Assembly (NCBI RefSeq): GCF_014635665.1 | Contig: NZ_BMDG01000007.1 | Span: forward strand, 213,191-277,190 | Direction: 5' to 3' | Origin: Isoptericola cucumis | GTDB taxonomy: Bacteria; Actinomycetota; Actinomycetes; Actinomycetales; Cellulomonadaceae | Length of the DNA: 64,000 bases | Part shown: positions 24,405 through 31,822 of the stretch, in pieces | Layout of the letters: each line of letters begins with the position of its first letter | Position numbering within the stretch: the stretch's first letter is position 1 | The notes under the pieces: generated by a model | Databases searched by the model: none | Told to the model about the DNA's origin: nothing | What the model saw: the letters and a program-made list of their open reading frames with translations, nothing else | Program-made: the position numbers and the translations under genes

Positions 24405-26654
24405 ATGACGATCGCCCCCGAGTCGCGCCCGCTGCTGGAGCTCGCGACTGGCCCGCACGACCCCCACTACGCCCGCGGCAAGCGCAGCGCGGTCACGTGC
24501 CGCCTCAAGTGCGCCGACGCGTGCTCCCACCCGGCACCCAACGAGTCCGCCAACGAGTACTTCCGCGACGTGGCGTCGCGCGCCCTGTCCCGGCGCGTCA
24601 TGCTCGGCGGCCTGGCCGCCGCGGCCGCGACCGTCGTCGTCGGCGCCGAGGTCGCGGGCGCGCCCGGTGCGAGCGCCGCACCCGCCGCCGGCCGCGGCTG
24701 GGGCCACGGCAAGGGCCTCGCGTTCGGCGCGATCGCCCCGCAGGCCGCCGCGACGGACGCGTTCGTCGTGCCGGAGGGCTACGAGTGGTCGCCGATCATC
24801 CGCTGGGGCGACCCGATCCTCCCCGGCGGGCGGGCCTTCGACATCACCCGCCAGACGCCCGAGCAGCAGGCCAAGCAGTTCGGCTACAACGTCGACTACC
24901 TCGACATCCTCCCGGCGGACCCGGGCGACGTCCGCCCCCGCGGCAAGACGAAGCGGGGCCGGCGCGGGCTGCTCGTGAGCAACCACGAGTACACCAACGC
25001 CGGCATCATGTTCGACGACTCGTACGACGCCGCCACCCGACGCGCCATCGAGCGGGCCGCGTGGGGCCTGTCCGTGGTCGAGGTGACCCGCGACCGCGAG
25101 GGCACGCCGTGGACGTACTCGCGCCTGAGCCGGTTCAACCGCCGCATCACCGTGGACACGGAGTTCCACGTCGACGGCCCGGCGGCCGGCTCGTACCTCA
25201 TGCGGACGGTCGAGGACCCGACGGGCACGCGGGTGCGCGGCACGCTCAACAACTGCGCGGGCGGCACCACCCCCTGGGGCACCGTCGTCTCCGGCGAGGA
25301 GAACTACAACGCCAACTTCCGCGTGAGCGGCAAGGACCCGCGCGACGCCCGCTACGGCCTGCAGAACAAGGCCACGAGCTACGGCTGGGAGCTCGACGAC
25401 CCGCGCTTCGACGGCAACAACCCGGGGTACGAGTACGAGAACCACCGCTTCGGCTGGATCGTCGAGGTCGACCCGTACGAGCCCGACGAGGCGCCGGTCA
25501 AGCACACCGCGCTCGGGCGGTTCAAGCACGAGGGCGCCAACGTGATCCTGTCGAAGCGCGGGCACGCGGTCGCGTACATGGGCGACGACGAGCGCTTCGA
25601 CTACGTGTACAAGTTCGTCTCCGCCGAGCGCATGCGGCCCGGCAACAGCCGGTGGGCGCGCCGGCACAACAAGACGCTGCTGTCCTCCGGCGACCTGTAC
25701 GTGGCGCGCTTCACCGGCGACTCGCCGGCGTCGGAGATCGACGGCAGCGGGGCCGTGCCGTCGGACGGCGGGTTCGACGGCACGGGCGAGTGGATCGCGC
25801 TCGTGAAGGACGGCGAGTCGCAGGTGGACGGGATGACCCTCGAGGAGGTGCTCGTCTTCACCCGGCTCGCGGCGGACGCCGTCGGCGCCACGAAGATGGA
25901 CCGCCCCGAGGACGTCGAGCCCCACCCGCTCACCGGCCGCGTCTACGTGGCGTGCACCAACAACTCCGACCGCGGCAAGGAGGGCAAGGAGGGGGCGACC
26001 GAGCCCAACCCGCGCAACAGCAACCGCGACGGGCACGTCGTCGAGATCATCGAGGACGGCGGCGACCAGACGGCGACCACGTTCACCTGGAACCTGCTGC
26101 TCGTCGCCGGCGACCCGTCGGTGAACGACTCGACGTACTTCTCCGGCTTCCCCGCCGACAAGGTCTCGCCGATCTCCTGCCCGGACAACCTGGCGTTCGA
26201 CGCCGACGGCAACCTGTGGATCTCGACGGACGGCCAGCCGTCGACCATCCAGAAGTGCGACGGCCTGTTCAAGGTGACCCTGGACGGGCCCCGGCGCGGG
26301 AACGTCGAGCAGTTCCTGTCCGTGCCGCGCGACGCCGAGACGTGCGGGCCGGTCATCGACTCGCGCGACGCGATGGTCTACGTCAACGTGCAGCACCCGG
26401 GCGAGGACGGCACCTTCGCCGCCCAGAACTCGTTCTTCCCGGACTACCTCGACGAGGGTGAGCGCGCGCCGGCCGGCGCGTGGCGCGGTCCCCGCCCGTC
26501 GACGATCCAGGTGTACCGCGAGGGCGCCGGTCAGCGCCCGGGCCACGGCCCCGGCAAGGGGCAGGGCAACGGCCAGGGGAACGGCAGGGGCAACGGCAAG
26601 GGCAACGGCGGGTTCGACGGGCCCGGCCCGTTCCCGTGGCCCCGCAGCCGGTGA
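24405..26654 (+). CDS. phoX: Tat-exported PhoX-family alkaline phosphatase
   Basis: A 749-residue DUF839/PhoX protein, a calcium- and iron-dependent phosphatase that releases phosphate outside the cell. The N-terminus has the PhoX lead HPAPNESANEYFRDVASRAL. The Tat motif SRRVML is near residue 62, followed by a hydrophobic stretch ending in GASAAP. PhoX core motifs include LLVSNHEYTN, NNCAGGTTPWGTVVSGEEN, HTALGRFKHEGA, DRPEDVEPHPLTGRVYVACTNN, and DNLAFDADGNLWISTDGQ. The last 45 residues form a Gly/Asn/Lys-rich tail. ATG 24405 follows CAGGAG. The PHO box upstream predicts induction by phosphate starvation. Confidence 0.95.
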   Translation: MTIAPESRPLLELATGPHDPHYARGKRSAVTCRLKCADACSHPAPNESANEYFRDVASRALSRRVMLGGLAAAAATVVVGAEVAGAPGASAAPAAGRGWGHGKGLAFGAIAPQAAATDAFVVPEGYEWSPIIRWGDPILPGGRAFDITRQTPEQQAKQFGYNVDYLDILPADPGDVRPRGKTKRGRRGLLVSNHEYTNAGIMFDDSYDAATRRAIERAAWGLSVVEVTRDREGTPWTYSRLSRFNRRITVDTEFHVDGPAAGSYLMRTVEDPTGTRVRGTLNNCAGGTTPWGTVVSGEENYNANFRVSGKDPRDARYGLQNKATSYGWELDDPRFDGNNPGYEYENHRFGWIVEVDPYEPDEAPVKHTALGRFKHEGANVILSKRGHAVAYMGDDERFDYVYKFVSAERMRPGNSRWARRHNKTLLSSGDLYVARFTGDSPASEIDGSGAVPSDGGFDGTGEWIALVKDGESQVDGMTLEEVLVFTRLAADAVGATKMDRPEDVEPHPLTGRVYVACTNNSDRGKEGKEGATEPNPRNSNRDGHVVEIIEDGGDQTATTFTWNLLLVAGDPSVNDSTYFSGFPADKVSPISCPDNLAFDADGNLWISTDGQPSTIQKCDGLFKVTLDGPRRGNVEQFLSVPRDAETCGPVIDSRDAMVYVNVQHPGEDGTFAAQNSFFPDYLDEGERAPAGAWRGPRPSTIQVYREGAGQRPGHGPGKGQGNGQGNGRGNGKGNGGFDGPGPFPWPRSR

Positions 26655-26670
26655 CCTGACCTGCTGCGGC

Positions 26671-26731
26671 GACGTGCGTGCTGACATGATCCTGAAGCTG
26701 CGCGCTCGAGGATCATGTCAGCACGCACGTC
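26671..26731. repeat. 23-bp-arm perfect hairpin between phoX and cysteine desulfurase
   Basis: Perfect 23-base arms (26671-26693 and 26709-26731) enclose a 15-base loop, starting 17 bases after the phoX stop. The arms are less GC-rich than the surroundings. It may end phoX transcription, although it lacks a T-run and is longer than a usual terminator. Confidence 0.7.
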
Positions 26732-26748
26732 TGGCGTCCGGGAGTTCG

Positions 26749-26754
26749 TAGACT
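26749..26754 (+). promoter_or_regulatory. -10 of the cysteine desulfurase operon
   Basis: TAGACT lies 8 bases before the GTG at 26763, giving a leaderless or nearly leaderless message. Confidence 0.45.
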
Positions 26755-26762
26755 GGGTCATC

Positions 26763-28028
26763 GTGACCACCCCCTCGCCGGCCCCGGACGCCGGGGCCGA
26801 GGTGCCCGAGGGCGCCTACCTCGACCACGCCGCCACGACGCCCATGTCGCCGGCGGCGCTGGCGGCGTTCGTCGCCGAGGCCGGGCGCCCGGGCAACGCG
26901 TCGTCGCTGCACTCCGCGGGCCGGTCGGCGCGGCGCACCGTCGAGGAGTCGCGCGAGTCGGTGGCCGCCGCCCTGGGCGCCCGCCCGAGCGAGGTGATCT
27001 TCACCGCCGGCGGCACGGAGGCCGACAACCTCGCGATCAAGGGCATCTTCTGGGGCCGACGGCGCACGGACGCGCGCCGCACGCGGGTGCTGGTCTCGGC
27101 GGTGGAGCACCACGCGGTGCTCGACCCCGCCTTCTGGCTCGCCGGCCACGCGGGGGCGGAGATCACGCTGCTGCCCGTCGACGGCGACGGCCGGCTCGAC
27201 CTGGCCGCGCTGCGCGCGGAGCTGGCGGCGCACGCCGACGAGGTCGCCCTCGTGTCCGTGATGTGGGCGAACAACGAGGTCGGCACGGTGCAGCCGGTGC
27301 GCGACGTCGTGCGCCTCGCCCACCAGCACGGCATCCCCGTGCACACCGACGCCGTGCAGGCGGTCGGTCAGGTCGAGGTCGACTTCGCGGCCTCCGGCGT
27401 GGACGCGATGACGGTCACGGGCCACAAGGTCGGCGGCCCGGTGGGGGTGGGCGCGCTGCTCGCGCGCCGCGACCTGCCGATCGAGGCCGTGCTGCACGGC
27501 GGCGGGCAGGAGCGGGGCGTGCGCTCCGGCACCCTCGACATGCCCGCGATCCGCGCCTTCGCCGTCGCCCTGGCGGAGGCCGTCGCGTCGCATCCGCAGC
27601 GGGCGGCACAGCTGGCCGCGCTGCGCGACGCCCTGGTCGCCGGCGTCCGCAGGGTCGCCCCCGAGGCGGTGCTGCGCGGCCCGGACCCGAGCCGGTTCGT
27701 CGACGGCGTGCCCGCCCGCCTGCCCGCCAACGCCCACTTCACGTTCCCGGGCGCGGAGGGCGACTCGCTGCTGTACCTGCTGGACTCGGCCGGCGTGCAG
27801 GCGTCGACCGGGTCGGCGTGCCAGGCGGGCGTCCCGCAGCCCTCGCACGTGCTGCTCGCGATGGGCGTGCCGGAGGCCGACGCCCGCGGCGCGCTGCGCT
27901 TCTCCCTGGGCACCACGTCGCAGGCCGCGGACGTCGACCGGCTGGTCGCCGCGCTGCCGCAGGTCGTCGATCGAGCACGCGCCGCCGGCCTCGTCTCGGG
28001 CCGCGCGCTCACCGGGGGTGTCGGATGA
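26763..28028 (+). CDS. iscS: Cysteine desulfurase (IscS/NifS-like)
   Basis: A 421-residue PLP enzyme that moves sulfur from cysteine to acceptors such as MnmA. Motifs are [11 protein letters not shown] near residue 19, [14 protein letters not shown], and VEHHAVL. The PLP lysine lies in [14 protein letters not shown] near 220, and the catalytic cysteine in STGSACQAG near 352. GTG 26763 sits behind a leaderless -10; the open frame extends into the hairpin upstream. It overlaps mnmA by 4 bases, which supports a tRNA-thiolation role. Confidence 0.94.
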   Translation: MTTPSPAPDAGAEVPEGAYLDHAATTPMSPAALAAFVAEAGRPGNASSLHSAGRSARRTVEESRESVAAALGARPSEVIFTAGGTEADNLAIKGIFWGRRRTDARRTRVLVSAVEHHAVLDPAFWLAGHAGAEITLLPVDGDGRLDLAALRAELAAHADEVALVSVMWANNEVGTVQPVRDVVRLAHQHGIPVHTDAVQAVGQVEVDFAASGVDAMTVTGHKVGGPVGVGALLARRDLPIEAVLHGGGQERGVRSGTLDMPAIRAFAVALAEAVASHPQRAAQLAALRDALVAGVRRVAPEAVLRGPDPSRFVDGVPARLPANAHFTFPGAEGDSLLYLLDSAGVQASTGSACQAGVPQPSHVLLAMGVPEADARGALRFSLGTTSQAADVDRLVAALPQVVDRARAAGLVSGRALTGGVG

Positions 28029-29200
28029 GGGTGCTGGCCGCCATGTCCGGCGGGGTGGACTCCGCCGTCGCCGCCGCGCTCGCCGTCGAGGCCGGGCACG
28101 ACGTCGTCGGCGTGCACATGGCCCTGTCCCGCAACCGCGACCAGTTCCGCACGGGCTCGCGCGGCTGCTGCTCGATCGAGGACGCCGGGGACGCGCGCCG
28201 CGCGGCCGACGTCCTCGGCATCCCGTACTACGTGTGGGACCTCTCGGAGCGGTTCGAGGAGACGGTCGTCGCGGACTTCCTGTCCGAGTACGAGGCCGGT
28301 CGCACCCCCAACCCGTGCGTGCGCTGTAACGAGCACATCAAGTTCGAGGCCCTGCTGGACAAGGCCACCGCGCTCGGGTTCGACGCCGTCGCCACGGGCC
28401 ACTACGCCCGGGTCGTCACGCGCGCCGCCTCCGCGGGCCCAGACGGCGCCGACGGCACGGCGACCCGCGAGCTGCACCGGTCGCCGAACACGGAGAAGGA
28501 CCAGTCGTACGTGCTGGCGGTGATGGGCCCGGACCGCCTCGCGCGGGCGATGTTCCCCCTGGGGGGCTTCGCGTCCAAGGCGGAGGTCCGCGCGGAGGCC
28601 GAGCGCCGCGGGCTGTCGGTGAGCGCCAAGCCCGACTCCTACGACATCTGCTTCGTCGCCGACGGCGACACCCGCGGCTTCCTGCGCGACCGGCTCGGCA
28701 GCCGTCCCGGCGAGGTGCGCGACGTCGAGGGCAACGTCGTCGGCGAGCACGACGGCGCCTACGCGTACACCGTCGGGCAGCGCAAGGGGCTCGGCCTCGG
28801 CCGGCCGGCGGCGGACGGTCGTGCGCGGTACGTCGTGGACGTGCAGACCTCCACCAACACCGTCGTCGTCGGCCCCGCCGAGCTCCTCAGCGTCGACCGC
28901 ATCGCCGGCGAGGACGCGGTCTGGTTCGAGCGCCCCGGCCCCGAGCCGGCCGGGTCGGGCGCGTGGCACGACGCCGAGCTGCAGATCCGTGCCCACGGCG
29001 CGCCGGTCCCCGTGCAGGTGCGCGCCACGGCGGGCACCCCGGCGCGCGACGGCTCGGTGTCGGGCGACGGCGTCCCCGGGCTGGAGCTGCGCCTGGTGGG
29101 CACGCCCCTGCGCGGCGTCGCGGCGGGGCAGTCGGCCGTCGTCTACCGCGGCACCCAGGTGCTCGGGCAGGCGACCGTGACCGACGCGTGGCGGGGGTGA
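28025..29200 (+). CDS. mnmA: tRNA-specific 2-thiouridylase MnmA
   Basis: A 391-residue enzyme that makes 2-thiouridine at position 34 of Lys, Glu and Gln tRNAs. The PP-loop [12 protein letters not shown] is at residues 8-19. The catalytic cysteine pair lies in NPCVRCN near 97 and ICFVADGD near 208. TGHYARV and [11 protein letters not shown] are also present. ATG 28025 overlaps the cysteine desulfurase stop. Confidence 0.96.
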   Translation: MRVLAAMSGGVDSAVAAALAVEAGHDVVGVHMALSRNRDQFRTGSRGCCSIEDAGDARRAADVLGIPYYVWDLSERFEETVVADFLSEYEAGRTPNPCVRCNEHIKFEALLDKATALGFDAVATGHYARVVTRAASAGPDGADGTATRELHRSPNTEKDQSYVLAVMGPDRLARAMFPLGGFASKAEVRAEAERRGLSVSAKPDSYDICFVADGDTRGFLRDRLGSRPGEVRDVEGNVVGEHDGAYAYTVGQRKGLGLGRPAADGRARYVVDVQTSTNTVVVGPAELLSVDRIAGEDAVWFERPGPEPAGSGAWHDAELQIRAHGAPVPVQVRATAGTPARDGSVSGDGVPGLELRLVGTPLRGVAAGQSAVVYRGTQVLGQATVTDAWRG

Positions 29201-29218
29201 GCGTGGGCTGAGCCCGCC

Positions 29219-29686
29219 TCAGGGTCGCGGGCCGTCGGCGCGCAGCTCGCGCTCCAGCCACGCCTCGTCGCGCACCACCCAGTGCTCGGCCTCGAGGCCG
29301 TCCTGCACGCGGACCATGTGCATCTCGCGCACGGTGAACCGGCGCCTCGTCGGCGGCAGCCCGCGGAAGAACCCGACGTGCCGGCCGCTGAACGCCACGT
29401 GCAGCGCGACGAGGTCGCCGTCGGCCACGAGCTGCAGGACCTCGACCCGCTGGTCGCCGAACGCGTCGTGGAACCAGTGCATCGTCGCGGCGAGGGCCTC
29501 GGGGCCGCCGGAGCAGCCGGGCAGCACGTCGTGGTTGCGGAACCCTGGCGCGAGGCACCGTCGCAGCACGCTCTCGGTGCCGGCCGGCATGGCGTTGGTG
29601 TGGACTCTCAGGGCCACGGCCGTGGCGCTGGGGGCGGGGGGCGCCGGCTCGGCGGCCCGCGGCACGGGGGCGATGGTCATGGTCAT
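29219..29686 (-). CDS. SnoaL-like (NTF2-fold) polyketide-cyclase/ester-cyclase family protein
   Basis: A 155-residue protein with an NTF2-like core: RRCLAPGFRNHDVLPGCSGG, FHDAFGDQRVEVLQLVADGDLVALHV, HVGFFRGLPPTRRRFTVREM and HMVRVQDGLEAEHWVVRDE. Such proteins are small alpha-beta barrels with varied roles; the specific activity cannot be inferred. ATG 29686 has an AAGGAGT ribosome site. It lies on the opposite strand between mnmA and the MetE-like gene, interrupting a conserved gene row. Confidence 0.85.
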   Translation of the reverse strand: MTMTIAPVPRAAEPAPPAPSATAVALRVHTNAMPAGTESVLRRCLAPGFRNHDVLPGCSGGPEALAATMHWFHDAFGDQRVEVLQLVADGDLVALHVAFSGRHVGFFRGLPPTRRRFTVREMHMVRVQDGLEAEHWVVRDEAWLERELRADGPRP

Positions 29687-29740
29687 GTCACTGACTCCTT
29701 CGCCGGCCGGATACCGTGCTCTCGTAGGTGGAGAGCGGTG

Positions 29741-29761
29741 CCGCGTCACGTCGTGACGCGG
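29741..29761. promoter_or_regulatory. 21-bp perfect palindrome in a divergent promoter region
   Basis: CCGCGTCACG and its complement flank a single central base. It lies between the divergent SnoaL-like and MetE-like genes and is a candidate operator, possibly for a dimeric regulator not encoded nearby. Confidence 0.45.
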
Positions 29762-29805
29762 GCGACGAGGTGAAGTCCGACACGAGCAGGAGGCGACGAC
29801 GCGAG

Positions 29806-30885
29806 ATGGCGGACCCAAGGACGGCGGTCTCGGGGCACGGCGCATGGCCCGGCGGCGAGCCGGACGTGCTCGACGCGCAGCTCACCGTGCTGGACGACCT
29901 GGCCGCGCTGCCGTCGGGCGCGGCACCGGTGCCGTTCCTGGTGCAGCTGGCCGGCCGCGGTCCGGGGGCCGACGCCGTGGGCCGCACGTCGGCGCTGCTC
30001 GCCGAGCTGCCCGTCGAGCTCGGCCCGCACGGCTGGAAGCTCACGGACGCGGGCGGGACGGACGAGCGCCGCGCCCTCGCCCTGCTGCGCGAGGACCTCG
30101 GGGCGCTCGCCGTGGCGGCCCACGGCTACGTGGGGCCGCTGGCGGTGGAGGTCGTGGGGCCGTGGACGCTCGCCGCGCAGCTCTGGTCGGCCCGCGGCGA
30201 CCGGGTGCTCGCCGACGTCGGTGCGCGCGCCGACCTGTTCCTCGCGCTCGCCGAGGCCGTCCGGGCGCACGTCGCGGACGTCCGCGCCCAGGTGCCGGGG
30301 GCCGAGGTCGTGGTCCAGCTCGCCGAGCCGCTGCTCGGGCAGGTGCACGCGGGCGTGCTGCCGAGCTTCTCCGGCTTCTCCCGGCTGCGGCCCGTGGCCG
30401 GCCCGGACGTGATCGACGGGCTGAGCCCGGTCGTCGACGCCGCGCACGACGCCGGGGCGACGGTGGTCGTCCACCTCGGCGCGACGTGGGTCGGCGTGCC
30501 GCCCGTGGCGCTGGCCGGCGCGGACGCGGTCGGCCTCGACCTCGCCGCCCTGGGCACGGGCGGGTGGAACGAGCGGGCCTGGGAGCTCGTGGCCCGGGCT
30601 ACCGAGCGCGGCATGCCGCTGTGGGCCGGCCTGCCGCCGGCCCGGGTGTCGCAGTGCGCCGGCCCGGCGCTCGGCGAGCTCGCCGACCAGCTGACCGTGC
30701 CGTGGCGGCGCGTCGGGCTCCCGGTCGCCGGGCTGACGGACGTCACGCTGCTCGGGGCGGGCACCGCGTCCGGGGCGTCGGGGCCCGGCGGCCCCGGGGT
30801 GGCCGGCACGCCGGACGAGCACCGGGCGCTGCTGGCCAACCTGGGCCGCGTGGCCGACGTCGTGACCGAGCGCGCCCACGCCTGA
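29806..30885 (+). CDS. MetE-like/UROD-superfamily protein (cobalamin-independent methionine synthase homologue)
   Basis: A 359-residue TIM-barrel protein like the actinobacterial gene usually found between mnmA and ligA (for example Rv3015c). Segments such as GPLAVEVVGPWTLAAQLW, VVVQLAEPLLGQVHAGVLPSFSG and PLWAGLPPARVSQCAG fit the superfamily. The MetE zinc ligands (H-x-C) are not kept: the matching site reads VVHLGATW. It is therefore probably not a standard methionine synthase. ATG 29806 follows AGGAGG at a long spacing of 12; GTG 29770 is an alternative. Confidence 0.8.
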   Translation: MADPRTAVSGHGAWPGGEPDVLDAQLTVLDDLAALPSGAAPVPFLVQLAGRGPGADAVGRTSALLAELPVELGPHGWKLTDAGGTDERRALALLREDLGALAVAAHGYVGPLAVEVVGPWTLAAQLWSARGDRVLADVGARADLFLALAEAVRAHVADVRAQVPGAEVVVQLAEPLLGQVHAGVLPSFSGFSRLRPVAGPDVIDGLSPVVDAAHDAGATVVVHLGATWVGVPPVALAGADAVGLDLAALGTGGWNERAWELVARATERGMPLWAGLPPARVSQCAGPALGELADQLTVPWRRVGLPVAGLTDVTLLGAGTASGASGPGGPGVAGTPDEHRALLANLGRVADVVTERAHA

Positions 30886-30954
30886 GCGGCCGCCCGGCGC
30901 CCCGCGCGGACACGCCACGTCGCCGGTGGGCTTCGCGGCGGCCGGGCCCGTGCG

Positions 30955-30960
30955 TAGGCT
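30955..30960 (+). promoter_or_regulatory. Candidate promoter of the phosphomutase/GH65 operon
   Basis: TAGGCT lies 17 bases after TTCGCG (30932-30937) and about 73 bases before the GTG of the HAD gene. A normal leader with ribosome site GAAGGA follows. Confidence 0.4.
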
Positions 30961-31033
30961 GAACCACGGGCGTCGTCGCCCAGCCGGGCCGCACGGTTCC
31001 GGTCGCCCCGCTCCCGACCAGCGAAGGAACCTC

Positions 31034-31822
31034 GTGACCAGGCTGCGAGCCGTGCTTTTCGACCTCGACGGTGTCCTCACTCCTACGGCCGAGCTGCACA
31101 TGCGCGCGTGGGAGCGGCTCTTCGCCCCGTACTGCGACGCGCGCGGGCTGGCGCCGTACACGGCCGCGGACTACTTCGCCCACATCGACGGCAAGCCGCG
31201 GTACGACGGCGTGGCGACGTTCCTCGCCTCGCGCGGGGTCGAGCTGCCGCGCGGCACGTCCGACGACGAGCCGGGCGAGGACACGGTGTGCGCCCTGGGC
31301 AACCGCAAGGACGCCATCGTCAACGACCTCTTCGTCACCGAGGGCGTCGCGCCCTACCCGGGCTCCGTGCGCTTCCTCGACGCCGTGACGGCGGCCGGGG
31401 CGCACGTCGCGGTGGTCTCGTCGTCGCGCAACACCCCGGCGGTGCTCGCGTCCTCGGGCCTGGCCGACCGGTTCGAGGTGGTCGTCGACGGCAACGTGGC
31501 GGCCGCCGAGCACCTGCCCGGCAAGCCCGCGCCCGACACCTACCTGCGGGCCGCGGAGCTCCTGGGCGTCCCGGCGGCGCAGGCCGTGGTGGTCGAGGAC
31601 GCGCTGTCGGGCGTGCAGGCCGGGGCGGCCGGGTCGTTCGGGCTGGTGCTCGGCGTCGACCGCGGGGTGGGGGCCGACGCGCTGCGCGCGCACGGGGCCG
31701 GGCTCGTGGTGTCCGACCTCGGGGAGCTGGACGCGACGGTCCTCGGCACGGACGACACGGGCACGGACGACACGGGCACGGACGACACGGGCACGCACGG
31801 CCACGAGGGAGCGAACGCATGA
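31034..31822 (+). CDS. HAD-family beta-phosphoglucomutase-like phosphatase/mutase
   Basis: A 262-residue HAD hydrolase with motif I FDLDGVLTP near residue 9, VVSSSRNTPAVL (motif II), the lysine region PGKPAPDTYLRAAELLG, and VVEDALSGVQAGAAG (motif IV). It is coupled to a GH65 phosphorylase by an ATGA overlap. A natural role is conversion of the beta-glucose-1-phosphate released by that enzyme to glucose-6-phosphate. The C-terminus carries three TDDTG repeats encoded by a 15-base tandem repeat. GTG 31034 follows GAAGGA. Confidence 0.9.
   Translation: MTRLRAVLFDLDGVLTPTAELHMRAWERLFAPYCDARGLAPYTAADYFAHIDGKPRYDGVATFLASRGVELPRGTSDDEPGEDTVCALGNRKDAIVNDLFVTEGVAPYPGSVRFLDAVTAAGAHVAVVSSSRNTPAVLASSGLADRFEVVVDGNVAAAEHLPGKPAPDTYLRAAELLGVPAAQAVVVEDALSGVQAGAAGSFGLVLGVDRGVGADALRAHGAGLVVSDLGELDATVLGTDDTGTDDTGTDDTGTHGHEGANA
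31745..31789 (+). repeat. 15-base tandem repeat in the HAD gene
   Basis: Three exact copies of GGCACGGACGACACG run in frame near the 3' end and encode GTDDT units. Copy number may vary between strains; it lies outside the catalytic core. Confidence 0.85.

Noticed and set aside
26520..26620. Tandem or CRISPR-like repeat in the phoX tail
   Set aside because: The repetition is at the amino-acid level (Gly/Asn), irregular in DNA, without spacers, and in frame with the gene.
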